Assembly (NCBI RefSeq): GCF_026212465.1
Contig: NC_080052.1
Span: forward strand, 13,265,434 to 13,329,433
Length of the DNA stretch: 64,000 nt
Direction: 5' to 3'
Source of the DNA: Amaranthus tricolor
Lineage: Eukaryota; Streptophyta; Magnoliopsida; Caryophyllales; Amaranthaceae
Part shown: positions 11,991 to 27,685 of the stretch, one piece after another
How positions within the stretch are numbered: the first letter of the stretch is position 1
Layout: each line of letters opens with the position of its first letter
Translations under genes and position numbers: made by a program
Notes under the pieces: model-generated
What the model was told of the DNA's origin: nothing
Databases searched by the model: none
The model's input: only the letters and a program-made list of their open reading frames with translations

Positions 11991-12189
11991 TTTGGTGACA
12001 TTAAGGTTTTTTGAAGGACCTCCCCCTTTTCTTTTCTTACTGGTAGTGGGAGCATCCATGGGTGGGGCGTCTTCAGTCTCAAAATCATTGTCAATTGGTA
12101 GAGCGTCTTCAGCCATACGCTCATATCTCAGAATTTGGTCCTCTTCACTGTCGTAACTACGATGCTCATTATCCGAGGTCTCAATACTA
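11991..12189 (-). pseudogene. CACTA copy D, ORF2 5' fragment
   Basis: On the minus strand this codes the acidic start of CACTA ORF2 (SYDSEEDQILRYERMAEDA, then SKKRKGGGPSKNL), matching 52519-52700 of copy C. The first codons are missing: satellite sequence joins directly before the IETSDNE region at about 12189. The other end is fused to Copia gag at about 11990. It is a small orphan piece and not functional. Confidence 0.85.
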
Positions 12190-12342
12190 AGAATATGACT
12201 ATGATTTACAATTCTAATACGTTCAACACAATAATATAAAACAAATACTGTTGTGTGCAAAGTTTCATGCAAAACAAACCAAATTTGAGCCACTTTATGC
12301 GCGAAAGTGCCAAAAAAACTTTAAAAAGTTTAAAATTCATAC
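12190..12342 (-). repeat. Single satellite-like monomer between CACTA ORF1 and ORF2 (copy D)
   Basis: One diverged copy of the 168-bp unit (GAGCCACTTTATGCGCGAAA and AATATGACTATGATTTACAA recognisable). It starts, on the minus strand, at a GTATG donor-like site a few bases after the ORF1 stop. Copies A (14903-15058) and C (52279-52442) carry it in the same place. Confidence 0.88.
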
Positions 12343-12354
12343 CTTGTGAATCAC

Positions 12355-13063
12355 TTAATTAAAATGTATTCCATCCGTGTGATCTACATGCTTATAACCA
12401 ACATCTACATCATCTACATCATCTTTTAGCCACTGATTTTGGATTTATAAAGGGAGGGGAGTCTTTAAAAGCATCATATTCTTCCTCATGCTCAACATCA
12501 CCTATACCAAGGATGAATCTTTTTCCCGAGACAACAATAGACCATTTTTTATCAGACGGGTCTACAATGTAGAATACTTGCTTGGCTTGTGTGGCTAGTA
12601 TGAATGGCTCTTCACTATACCGCAAACGAGCTATGTATACAAGAGTGAATCCACAAGGGTCGTCATTTTTTATGCATCGTTGATTATTATCTACCCACTT
12701 ACATTTGAAAAGACCAATATTGAAAGTAGAGTAGTCAAGCTCCCATATTTCATGTACCCGCCCCTAGTACACTAATTTAACATCAACCGGCGCTTGATCC
12801 TTGGCACTCGCGTAAAATGTAGATGACGCCAAAATAGAAACCCCACTATTCTGTAGATAAGATGACTGCTTGTCTTGATCCTCAGTCCAAAATGTGAAGC
12901 CATTGACGTCGTAACCCTCATATTTGTTGACATCATTACGCGGACCGAAGGCTAACCACTTACAAATTTTAGATACACCCTTGAGTTCTTCGCATATTAC
13001 TCGATTATGAAATCAATTAATAAACGTCTTTTTATGCAACTGCATCAATGGCTTATCTCCTTT
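12355..13063 (-). pseudogene. CACTA copy D, TNP2 ORF1 3' fragment
   Basis: Minus-strand fragment of the TNP2-type transposase C-terminus (DUF4216-like region with VHEIWELDYSTF-type text and QAKQVFYIVDPSDKKW), ending with the stop at 12355-12357. It parallels 15071-15770 of copy A. Several frame breaks are present. The upstream end is cut at about 13063, where CTCCTTT joins satellite sequence, so most of the transposase is missing. Confidence 0.85.
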
Positions 13064-14515
13064 AACACAATAATATATACCAAAGAATGTTGTGTGCGAA
13101 GTTTTATGCAAATCTGATACAAATGTGGTTGTATCAAATGGAGATACCAAAGGAGCCCACACAAGGCTGCATAGGCGGCATACATACCTCATAGAACAGG
13201 TCATGGCTTCAGAAAAGCACAGCAGCAAACTAGCGACCAGACCACATTGCACGACATCTGGAGACCAAACCTATGCATCTAGGACCTTAGCTAAAGTGGA
13301 AATGGAATCTTGGTACTTGGATCTAGCTATCAAGATCCTAAAACCATTCTAACAATCCACGTGGACTCCTAGAAGCTGAGCTGAAGGAGGGCTGCTCGAC
13401 AGTTTGCTAGATCAGAATTGTTGAAGTGTTTTTCTTAATGTTTCTGTTTTAATTGCCCATGTAATCGCATGTGCGTTTTAATTAGGCGTGTGCTAATATA
13501 GCCGTTATGTTAGTTGAGAGCTCTATATAAGGAGAGCCTCACTTGTGTAATAAACGTTGAACAACTAATGTTTCAGATTTAATCGAAGTAATATAGAGGT
13601 ATTTCAGAACATTAATCCTTAGTTCTGTTTGTGGTTGTTTCGTGTTATTTTCATGATAATTTGTAGTTTTTATCTGTGTCATTAATCAAATCTTCCGCAC
13701 ATCATTAATCCTTGCATAACCAAGGCCTTAATCAGCCCCAGTTTCGCATCAAAATCAAACAAAGTTTGAGCCACTTTATGCGCAAAAGTGCCGAAAACGG
13801 TTAAAAACGAATAAAATCGCAACTTAACACGTAATTTCTAGCATATGACTACGATTTTCATTTTTAACCACTTCAACACAATAATATATACCAAATAGTG
13901 TTGTGTACCATGTTTCGTGCAAAATAAACCAAGTTTGAGCTACTTTATGCGCAAAAGTGCCAAAAAAGCTTAAAAACGCTTAAAAACGCATAAAATCGCA
14001 ACTTAACACGTAATTTCTAGCATAGGACTATGATTTTCAATTCTAACTACTTCAACACAATAATCTAAACCAAATAGTGTTGTGTGCCAAGTTTCGTGCA
14101 AAACAAACCAAGTTTGAGCTACTTTATGCGCAAAAGTGCCAAAAACGCTTAAAAACGCATAAAATCGTAACTTAGCACGTAATTTCTAGCATATGACTAT
14201 AATTTTCAATTGTAACCATTTCCACGCAAGAATATATACCAAATAGTGTTGTGTGCCAAGTTTCGTGCAAAACAAACCAAGTCTGAGCTACTTTATGCGT
14301 CAAAGTGCCAAAAACGCTTAAAAACGCATAAAATCGCAACTTAACACGTAATTTCTAGCATATGACTATAGTTTTCAATTCTAACCACTTCAACGCAATA
14401 ATATATACCAAATAGTGTTGTGTGCCAAGTTTCGTGCAAGACAAACATAGTTTGAGCTACTTTATGCGCAAAAGTGGCAAAAAAACTTAAAAACTCATAA
14501 AATCGAATTTGTGTA
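13064..14515 (-). repeat. Satellite array with inserted solo LTR
   Basis: Satellite at 13064-13114 and, after the solo LTR, 13752-14515 (about 4.5 monomers). It lies between a TNP2 fragment of copy D and an ORF2 fragment of copy A. The right end is the recurring terminal sequence GAATTTGTGTA. Orientation is the same as in block 1-405. Confidence 0.92.
13115..13751. mobile_element. Solo LTR in satellite, TSD AAATC
   Basis: A 637-bp unit starting TGATACAAATGTGG and ending TTTCGCATCA, flanked by AAATC at 13110-13114 and 13752-13756. It carries a TATA box (CTATATAAGG near 13523) and AATAAA at 13549. TG...CA ends, a 5-bp duplication and a promoter without internal coding sequence indicate a solo LTR; the family is not identified. 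A shortened copy lies at 19901-20306. Confidence 0.8.
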
Positions 14516-14842
14516 ATATGGAAATCTTGCGGATACATAGGCCCACTTGTTTTCCATATTGCCTACGCCATTTTCCGCAGGGTTGACCCAATGCATTGTA
14601 TTCCAAATGCATGGGTTCTGTGACTTTGAGGTTTTCGTAGGACCTCGCCCTTTTCTTTTCTTAGTGGTAGTGGGAGCATCCGTTGGTGGGGCGTCTTCAG
14701 TGTCATAATCATTGTCAATTGGTGGAGCATCTTCAGCCATACGCTCGTATCTCACAATTTGGTCCTCTTCACTGTCGTAACTACAATGCTCATTATCCGA
14801 GGTCTCAATCTCCGGGACTATTTCCTCTCTGAATAGATGCAT
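14516..14842 (-). pseudogene. CACTA copy A, ORF2 exon 1
   Basis: The ATG at 14842 opens MHLFREEIVPEIETSDNEH, an acidic start followed by a basic KKRKGRGPTK patch, then the start of the Transposase_24-like (Ptta/En/Spm) region. The frame is open for about 108 codons until satellite sequence begins after the KISI codons at 14516/14515. In copy B the same exon continues with HAWNEVPEGL. The rest of ORF2 is missing here. Such proteins are thought to bind transposon ends, but function is not shown by the sequence. Confidence 0.85.
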
Positions 14843-14902
14843 TGTATATCAGTATATGAAAGAGTATGAATAGAAATATATTAAAACATAAGCTAAATAA
14901 TA

Positions 14903-15058
14903 TTTAGAATATGACTATGATTTACAATTCTAATATGTTCAACACAATAATATATAACAAATAGTGTTGTGTGCAAAGTTTCATGCAAAACAAACCAAGT
15001 TTGAGCTACTTTATGCGCGAAAGTGCCAAAAAAAATTTAAAAAGTTTAAAATTCATAC
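14903..15058 (-). repeat. Single satellite-like monomer, ORF1/ORF2 spacer (copy A)
   Basis: Diverged 168-bp unit in the same position as in copies C and D: donor-like GTATG just after the ORF1 stop, then GCGCGAAAG- and AAACCAAGTTTGAGC-type motifs on the plus strand, and then the ORF2 leader. Confidence 0.9.
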
Positions 15059-15070
15059 CGTGTGAATTAC

Positions 15071-17643
15071 TTAATTAAAATGTATTCCTTCCGTGTGATC
15101 TACACGCATATAACTAACATCTACGTCATCTTTATCCACTGATTTTGGATTGATAAAGGGAAGGGAGTCTTCAAAAGCTTCATATTCTTCCTCATCCTCA
15201 ACATCACCTATACCAAGGATGAATCTTTTTTCCTGATACAACAATACACCATTTTTTATCAGACGGGTCTACAATGTAAAATACTTGCTTGGCTTGTATG
15301 GCTAGTATGAATGGATCCTCACTATCACGCAAACGAGCTAAGTATACAAGAGTGAATCTACAACGGTCGTCATTTTTTATGCTTCGTCGATTATTATCTA
15401 CCCACTTACATTGGAAAAGACCATTATAGAAAGTAGAGTAGTCAAGCTCCCATATTTCATGTACCCGCCCGTAGTATACTAATTTAGCATCAACCGACGC
15501 TTGATCCTTGGCACTCGCGTAAAATGTAGATGACGCCAAAATAGAAACCCCACTATTCTGTAGATAAGATGACTTGTTGTCTTGACCCTCAGTCCAAAAT
15601 GTCAACCCATTGACATCGTAACCCTCATATTTGTTGACATCATCACGCGGACCCAAAGCTAACCACTTAACAATTTTTGATACACCCTTGAGTTCTTCGC
15701 ATATTACTCGATTATGAAACCAATTAATAAACGTCTTGTTATGCAACTGCATGAATGCCCTATCCCCTTTAGAAGGATATTTTGATAGCAATATATCAAG
15801 ATGCTACTCAAAAGAGGATGAACTTCCGGAATATGATGCAACACATACAAGTGTGCTTGTAGAAGGCTGTCTCGAGAATGTGTGACCGATTTGGAGCCAA
15901 TAGTTCCTTTTCTCTCAAGCCTTGCTTCATGTCTAGAGGTGGGAAGTCCAATAGGCTTTTCCATGGCCAAATACTCAGCTATAAAGTTATTAATCTCATC
16001 GCTCACAGTGCCTTGAATCATACTCCCCTCGGGTTGTGCTGGATTCCTCACCTTGTTTTGTGAAAAACCCATGTGTCTTTCAAAAGGATAACACCACCTT
16101 AAAAAAACTGGACCCAATAGCTTGATCTCACGAACGAGATGGACAATAAGATGAACCATTATGTCAAAGAAAGAAGGTGGAAAATACATCTCAAACTTGC
16201 ATAAAGTTACAATCACGTCGAGTTGAAGTGCATCAAGTTTAAAGGGATCAAGAACTTTACAAAAAATTGTGTTGAAGAACAAACATAGCTCAGTAATAGC
16301 ATATCTCACATGTTTTGGCAGTATTCCACGGATTGCAATTGGTAAGAACACTTGCATCATTACATGGCAATCGTGAGATTTCATGCTTTTTCAACTTCAG
16401 CTCACCATTTAGGCTCACAAATCTCTTCATGTTGGATGAGTACCTAGATGAAACCTTAATGTCATACAAACACTCACAAAATGGCCGCTTCTCTGCTTTG
16501 GACAATGTGTAGCAAGCTGGAGGCAAATAAACTTTGTCATTACTCATCTTCTTCTTACTGCCACCAACTTCATCAGCTCTATTTCTTTTCTTACTCACCT
16601 TAACATGTGCCTGCAACTCCGGACGAAGACCCTTACATTCAAACCAATCTCGTAGGGCCCTAACATCCTTTGTCTTACACGGAATGTTCATGAGAGTCCC
16701 GAGTATGGCATCGCATACATTTTTCTCTATATGCATAACGTCAAGACAATGCCTAACCTATAGATCTCTCCAATATGGATGCTTCCAAAAGATTGATTCT
16801 TTTTTCCATAATCGGTCTTCACCCCCTTACACTTGCCCCGTTTTACCAAATACAGTCTCAACTCCCTTAACCTGTTCATAAACCTCATAACCGGTCAACG
16901 GTCGACGAGCTACACGGTCCTCAACCTCCCCGTTGAACAACTTCTTCTTCTTACAATATTGGTGGTCTCGTGGGAGGAACTTTCGATGGTGCATGAATAT
17001 GTGTTTGCACTTAGGAATCCACGTGGATTCCATGTCATTGATACATATTAGTCATGCTTTCTTCCCTTTGTTCTTATACCGGAAAATCATTAACAGTGCA
17101 TGAAAGCATTGCACGCAAGGTGAACTCCTCATTAGCATATGCATTAAACACTGAAATGTCTTCATCCCACATCTTTCTCAAAAGCCCAATGAGAGGTGGA
17201 AGATATACATCTATGTCATTGCCAGGTTTTTTAAGACCCGAGATAAGAAGCAAAAGCATAATGTACTTACGCTTCATACATAACCAAGGTGGTAAATTAT
17301 AGATCACTAAAACTACCAGCCAAGTACTATGTTGAGAACTAAGAGTGCCGAATGGGTTCATTCTATCCGTACACAGTTCGAGCCTAAAATTACGAACCTT
17401 ATCCCCAAAAGTTTTATGCAACCTATCAATACTCTTCCACTCCAAAGAATCAGATGGATGTGTGAGCAAATAACCTTTCTTCACCCTATCTGCATGCCAC
17501 CTCAAATTTAACGCATCTTTCTTTATAGAAAACAAGCGCTTGAATCTAGGTATTATTGGAAGATACCACAACACCTTAGCCGGGGGCCCTTTAGCATCCC
17601 GAGCCCCTTTACGCTTGTAACGTGATAAACCCACACCTAAGAC
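15071..17643 (-). pseudogene. CACTA copy A, TNP2 transposase (3' three quarters)
   Basis: TNP2-type CACTA transposase with visible blocks in order: YKRKGARDAKGPP (17640 downward), LCTDRMNPFG (Gly of the usual TDGxNPFG changed to Arg), SQHSTW, MHIEKNVCDAI near 16736, DUF4218-like MKRFVSLNGELKL and LPIAIRGILPKHVRYAI, then a DUF4216-like WELDYSTFYNGLFQCKW, ending at 15071-15073. Against copy B there is a deletion of about 20 bp near 17070, plus several frameshifts (around 17070, 16830, 16380, 15790 and 15210). The N-terminal part continues at 29139-29862 on the other side of copy B. Not functional. Confidence 0.92.
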
Positions 17644-17910
17644 CACTAGTGGAAAAAACCTCATTTGCTGCGGTTTTTTGGCCATTATTTGATGCGGTTT
17701 TTGCCCCAAGCAATAGTGATAGCAACAAATGTCCTACTTTAAATGCTGCGGTGCAAAACCGCAGCAAAAAAGGGCATTATTTGCTGCGGTCAACCAAAAA
17801 TCGCAGCAAATAAAGAGTAGTATTTGCTGCGGCCAGGAACATAACCGCAACAAATAAGTGGCATTATTTGCTTCGGTTTTGTTCCTGACCGCAGCAAATA
17901 CCTTAGATTT
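17644..17910. repeat. CACTA B left TIR and subterminal repeats
   Basis: TIR CACTAGTGGAAAAAACC followed by repeated ATTTGCTGCGGT in direct and inverted (ACCGCAGCAAAT) orientation at roughly 35-60 bp spacing to 17905. Such arrays are the usual binding region for CACTA transposase-associated proteins. Confidence 0.9.
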
Positions 17911-18070
17911 TTTTTTCTTTTTTCGTTTTATCCTAATAATAATCCAATAATAATACAATGTAATAACAATAATTAATCCAATAATAATCCAATGATAATC
18001 ACAAATAATCACCAATAATCTCTTTGTAATAATAAACTCTCGATCGTATATATAATATAATATTATGTAC

Positions 18071-18792
<722 letters not shown>

Positions 18793-18830
18793 CATTAAAG
18801 TCCAAAAAAATCTATACTAATTACAATTTA

Positions 18831-19090
18831 TCAAGGACAAAAATTAGCAAGATATGCAGCAATCTTGTCTTTTAATTCCCGCATCTCTCCACTTCTCAGA
18901 TGGTGTGTTTCCCTCGAAATGTCTTTTATAACCTATAATATAATATAAAATTAAAAGATTAATATAAACATTAGATTATACCAATAATAATTATTTAAGA
19001 ACATAACAAATACTTACGGCATCTCTATTTTCGACTCCAAACTCCTTCACGGATTTTATAACAAACACTAAGAGAAAATAGATGTGATTG
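18831..19090 (-). pseudogene. CACTA B, last exons of the Ulp1-like gene
   Basis: Minus-strand exon 10 (about 19090 to 19018, donor GTAAGT) codes a piece reading VIKSVKEFGVENRDA. Exon 11 (18932 to 18831, acceptor TATAG) codes VIKDISRETHHLRSGEM and more, ending in TGA at 18831-18833. These resemble the C-terminal tail that follows the Cys box in plant Ulp1-like (C48) transposon proteins. Satellite sequence runs straight into exon 10 at about 19090, where the start of the exon, with the expected CGYYV-type Cys box, should be. I infer the exon boundaries from splice signals and reading frame; there is no copy C equivalent in the window for comparison. Confidence 0.6.
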
Positions 19091-21038
19091 TCAAAAACGG
19101 TTAAAAACGTATAAAATCGTAACTTAACACGTAATTTCTAGCATATGACTATGATTTTAAATTCTAACAACTTTAACACAATAATATATACCAAATAGTG
19201 TTTTGTGCCAAGTTTCGTGCAATACAAACCAAGTTTGAGCTATTTATGCGCAAAATTGCCAAAAACGCTTAAAAACGCATAAAATCGCAACTTAACACGT
19301 AATTTCTAGCATATGACTATGATTTTTTATTCTAACCTGTTCAACACAATAATATATATCTAATAGTGTTGTGTGCCAAGTTTCGTGCAAAACAAACCGT
19401 GTTTGAGCTACTTTATGCGCAAAAGTGCATAGAACGCTTAAAAACACATAAAATCGCAACATAACACGTAATTTATAGCATATGACTATTATTTTTAATT
19501 CTAACCACTTGAACACAATAATATATACCAAATAGTGTTGTGTGCCAAGTTTCGTACATAACAAACCAAGTTTAAGCTACTTTACACGCGAAATTGTCAA
19601 AAACGCTTAAAAACCCTTAAAATCGCAACTTAACACGTAATTTCTAGCATATTACTATGATTTTCAATTCTAACCACTTCAACACAATAATATATACCTA
19701 ATAGTGTTGAGTGCCAAGTTTCTTGCAAAACATACCATGTTTGAGCTAGTTTATGCGCAAAAGTGCCAAAAACGGTTAAAAACGCATAAAATCGCAACAT
19801 AACACGTAATTTCTAGCATATGACTATGATTGTCAATTCTAATCACTTCAATGCAATAATATATACTAAATAGTGTTGTGTGCCAAGTTTCGTGCAAATA
19901 TGATACAAATGTGGTTGTATCAAATGAAGATACAAAAGGAGCCCACACAAGGCTGCATTCAGACCTCACGACACAGCAGCAAACTAGCGACCAGACCACC
20001 TTGCAGGACACGTGGATTCCAAACCTATGCATCCAGGACCTAGCCTAAAGTGGAAATGGAATCTTGGTATTTGGATCTATTTATCAAGGTCCTAAAACCA
20101 TTCTAACAATCCCCGTGGACTCCTAGAAGCTGAGCTGAAGGAGGGCTGCTCGGCAGTTTGCTAGATCAGAATTGTCTAAGTGTCTGTTCTTGTTTCGTAT
20201 TCATTTCATGATCATTTGTAGTTTTTGTCTGTGTCATTAATCAAAGCTTCCCGACAACATTAATCCTTGCATAACCAAGGCCTTAATCAGCCCCGGTTTC
20301 GCATCAAAATCCAAATCAAAATCAAAAAAGCTTAAAAACAAATAAAATCACAACTTAACACGTAATTTCTAGCATATGACTATGATTTTAAATTCTAACC
20401 ACTTCAACACAATAATATATACTAAATAGTGTTGTGTGCTAAGTTTCGTGCAAAACAAACCAAGTTTGAGCTACTTTATGCCCAAAAGTGCCAAAAAAGC
20501 TTTAAAACGCATAAAATCGAAACTTAACACGTAATTTCTAGCATATGACTATGATTTTCAATTCTAACCACTTCAACAGAATAATATATACCAAATAGTG
20601 TTGTGTGCCAAGTTTCGTGCAAAACAAACCAAGTTTGAGCTACTTTATGTGCAAAAGTGCCAAAAAAGCTTAAAAACACATAAAATTGCAACTTAACACT
20701 TAATTTCTAGCATATGACTATGATTTTCAATTCTAACCACTTCAACACAATAATTTATACCAAATAGTTTTGTGTGCCAAGTTTCGTGCAAAACAAACGA
20801 AGTTTGAGCTACTTTATGCGCAAAAGTGCCAAAAAAGCTTAAAAACGCATAAAATCGGAACATAACATGTAATTTCTAGCATATGACTATGATTTTCAAT
20901 TCTAACCACTTCAACACAATAACATATACCAAATAGTGTTGCGTGCCAAGTTTGATGCATAAAAAACCAAGTTTGAGCTACTTTACGCTCGAAATTGACA
21001 AAAACGCTTAAAAATCGAATAAAATCTAATTCGTGTAC
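19091..21038 (-). repeat. Satellite array inside CACTA copy B
   Basis: Tandem 168-169-bp monomers (CATATGACTATGATTT at 19142, 19310 and 19479) in two blocks, 19091-19900 and about 20325-21038, split by a solo-LTR relic. It begins, on the minus strand, exactly at the GT donor after exon 9 of the Ulp1-like gene (AAG/GTACACGAATT) and ends in exon 10. The array thus occupies an intron plus the missing Cys-box exon region of the transposon. Confidence 0.93.
19901..20306. mobile_element. Shortened copy of the solo LTR in satellite
   Basis: TGATACAAATGTGG...TTTCGCATCA, 406 bp, the same family as 13115-13751 but with about 230 bp including the TATA region deleted. The flanks are AAATA and AAATC. It sits after CGTGCAAA in the monomer, the same monomer position as the first copy. 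Confidence 0.8.
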
Positions 21039-24254
<3,216 letters not shown>

Positions 24255-24310
24255 TGTACCTGAAATAGTATGAATAGAATTATATTAGAACATAATCTAA
24301 GTAATATTAA

Positions 24311-24372
24311 GAATATGACTATGATTTACAATTCTAATACGTTCAACACAATAATATATACGTTCAACACAA
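24311..24372 (-). repeat. Truncated satellite-like monomer in copy B spacer
   Basis: AATATGACTATGATTTACAA and CGTTCAACACAATAATATAT remain; then ACGTTCAACACAA is repeated and the sequence jumps to the ORF1 end. About 100 bp present in copies A, C and D is deleted. Confidence 0.8.
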
Positions 24373-24376
24373 TCAC

Positions 24377-27300
24377 TTAATTTAAATGTATTCCTTCCGC
24401 GTGATCTACACGCATATAACCAATCTCTACATCATCTACATCATCTTTATCCACTGATGTTGGATTGATAAAGGGAAGGTAGTCTTCAAAAGCTTCATAT
24501 TCTTCCTCATCCTCAACATCACCTATACTAAGGATGAATCTTTTTTCCCGGTACAACAATAGACCATCTTTAATCAGACGGGTCTACAATGTAGAATACT
24601 TGCTTGGCTTGTGTGGCTAGTATGAATGGCTCCTCACTATCACGCAAACGAGCTAAGTCTACAAGAGTGAATCTACAACGGTCGTCATTTTTTATGCATC
24701 GTCGATTATTATCTACCCACTTACATTTGAAAAGACCAATATAGAAAGTAGAGTAGTCAAGCTCCCATATTTCATGTACCCGCCCGTAGTATACTAATTT
24801 AGCATCAATCGGCGCTTGATCCTTGGCACTCGCGTAAATTGTAGATGACGCCAAAATAGAAACCCCACTATTCTGTAGATAAGATGACTTCTTGTCTTGA
24901 CCCTTAGTCCAAAATGTGAACCCATTGACATTGTAACCCTCATATTTGTTGACATCATCACGCGGACCAAAAGCTAACCACTTAACAATTTTGGATACAC
25001 CCTTGAGTTCTTCGCATATTACTCGATTATGAAACCAATTAATAAACGTCTTGTTATGCAACTGCATCAATGCCCTATCCCCTTTAGAAGGATGTTTTGC
25101 GCGCAATATATCAAGATGTTCACTCAAAAAAGGATGATCTTCCTGAATATGATGCACTACATACAAGTGTGCTTGTAGAAGGCTGTCTCGAGGATGTGTG
25201 ACCGATTTGGAGCCAATTGTTCCTTTTCCCCCAAGCCTTCCTTCATGTCTAAAGGTGCGAAGTCCAATACGCTTTGCCATGGCAAAATACTCAGCTCTAA
25301 AGTTACTAATCTCATCGCTTACAGTGCCTTGAATCATACTCACCTCGGGTTGTGCTGGATTCCTCACCATGTTTTGTAAAACACCCATGTGTCTTTCAAA
25401 AGGATAACACCACCTTAAAAAAAATGGACCCAAAAGCTTGATCTCACGAACGAGATGGACAATAAGATGAACCATTATGTCAAATAAAGAAGGTGGAAAA
25501 TACATCTCAAACATGCATAAAGTTACAATCACATCGAGTTGAAGTACATCAAGTTTAAAGGGATCAAGAACTTTACTACAAATTGTGTTGAAGAACGAAC
25601 ATAGCTCGGTAATAGGATATCTCACATGTTTTCGCAGTATTCCACGGATTGCAATTGGTAAGAACACTTGCATCATTACATGGAAATCGTGAGAATTCAT
25701 GCTTCCCAACTTCAGCTCACCATTTAGGCTCACAAATCTCTTCATGTTGGATAAGTACCCACATGGAACCTTAATGCCATACAAACACTCACAAAATGGT
25801 CGCTTCTCTACTTTGGGCGATGTGTAGCAAGCTGGAGGCAAATAAACATTTTAATTACTCATCTTCTTCTTACTGCCACCAACTTCATCAGCTCTATTTC
25901 TTTTCGTACTCACCTTAACATGTGCCCACAACTTCGGACGAAGACCCTTACATTTAAACCAATCTCGCACGGCCCTAACATCCTTTGTCTCACCGGGAAT
26001 GTTCATGAGAGTCCTAAGTATGGCATCGCACACATTTTTCTCTATATGCATAACGTCAAGACAATGCCTAACCTGTAGATCTCTCCAATATGGAAGCTTC
26101 CAAAAGATTGATTCTTTTTTCCATAATCGGTCTTCACCCCCTTGTACTTGCCCCGTTTTACCAAATACAGTCTCAACTCCCTGAACCTATTCATAAACCT
26201 CATAACCGGTCAACGGTCGACGAGCTACACGATCCTCAACTTCCCCGGTTACCAACTTCTTCTTCTTACAATATTGGTGGTCTCGTGGGAGGAACTTTCG
26301 ATTGTGCATGAATACGTGTTTGCACTTAGGAATCCACGTGGATTCCATGTCATCGATACATATTGGGCATGCTTTCTTCCCTTTGTTCTTATACCCCGAT
26401 AAGTTGCCATATGCCGGAAAATCATTAACGGTGCATAAGAGCATTGCACGCAAGTTGAACTCCTCATTAGCATATGCATAAAACACTGAAACGCCTTCAT
26501 CCCACATCTTTCTCAAATCTTCAATGAGAGGTGCAAGATATACATCTTTGTCATTGCCTGGTTGTTTAGGACCCAAGATAAGAAGCGAAAGCATAATGTA
26601 CTTACGCTTCATACACAACCAAGGTGGAAAATTATAGCTCACTAAAAGTACTGGCCAAGTACTATGTTGAGAACTAAGATTGCCAAATGGGTTTATTCCA
26701 TCCGTACACAGTCCGAGCCTTAAATTACGAACCTCATCCCCAAAAGTCTTATTCAACCTATCAATACTCTTCCACTTTGGAGAATCAGATGGATGTGTGA
26801 GCAAGTGACCTTTCTTCACCACCTCAAATTTAACCCATCTTTCTTTATAGAAAACAAGCGCTTGAATCTAGGTATTATTGGAAGATACCACAATACCTTA
26901 GCCGGTGCCCTTTTAGCATCCCGAGCCCCTTTACGCTTGTAGTGCGATAACCCACACCTAGGACACTCTTCCAAGTTCTCGTTTTCATTCCGATACAACA
27001 CACAATCATTCGGACACGCATGAATCTTCTGGTTCTCTAAGCCAAAAGGACACATGAGCTTCTTGGCATAATATGTCGACTTTGGAAGTTCATTTTCCTC
27101 AGGAAGCATCTCACCTAACGCTTCTAATAACATTGTGAAACTAGCGTCACTCCAATTGAACTTTGAGTTAATGTTGAAAATTGTCAACATTACTGTTAGT
27201 TTGGTGAACTTTGTACATCCAGGGTACAAAGGCTTTTGAGAAGCCTCTGTCAACAAGTCAAAAACACGAGGACGTTTTCCTAACTTATCCTCGACTCCCT

Positions 27301-27685
27301 CCATCATCTCATCAACACGATCCATATCCTCATCGACATTCTCTTCATCGGTCTCATACCCATCAACATGATCTACTACATCCTCATTGACATCGGCCGC
27401 ATTATTGACGTCCTCAACAACACTTTTCTCTTTGTAAACTCCCTCCTCACCATGCCAAACCCAAACATTATATTGAGGCCTAAACCCACGTCTAAGTATG
27501 TGCTCCCTAAGTATATCAACACTATCTACCTTTCATACATTGCCACAACTGACACATGGGCAATATAAACTAAGTCCTTTCGTCCTAATTTGGTGTTCAA
27601 CCGCAATACTACAAAATTCTAATACGTCATCAATAAATTCCGACGATTCAATGCTTCCATACATCCAAGAACGATCTTTTGTCAT
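24377..27685 (-). pseudogene. CACTA B ORF1, TNP2-type transposase
   Basis: DDE-type transposase that should cut the CACTA ends in the nucleus. The start is ATG 27685 (MTKDRSWMYGSIES), a transposase-associated N-terminal domain with the CPCVSCGNV Cys cluster. An acidic spacer follows (DEENVDEDMDRVDEM), then the Cys motif CPNDCVLYRNE and CPRCGLSHYKRK, LCTDGINPFG, KACPICIDDMES, HCLDVMHIEKNVCDAI, the DUF4218-like block (25841-25200) and the DUF4216-like block (near 24780). The stop is at 24377. Breaks: TGA right after CGNV (near 27533), an 11-bp-class deletion near 26825, a stop near 26187, and a one-base insertion near 24545. Otherwise full length, about 1,100 codons; the best preserved transposase in the window. 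Confidence 0.93.

Noticed and set aside
13092..13352. 86-codon plus-strand frame
   Set aside because: Runs across the satellite/solo-LTR border, so it is not a gene.
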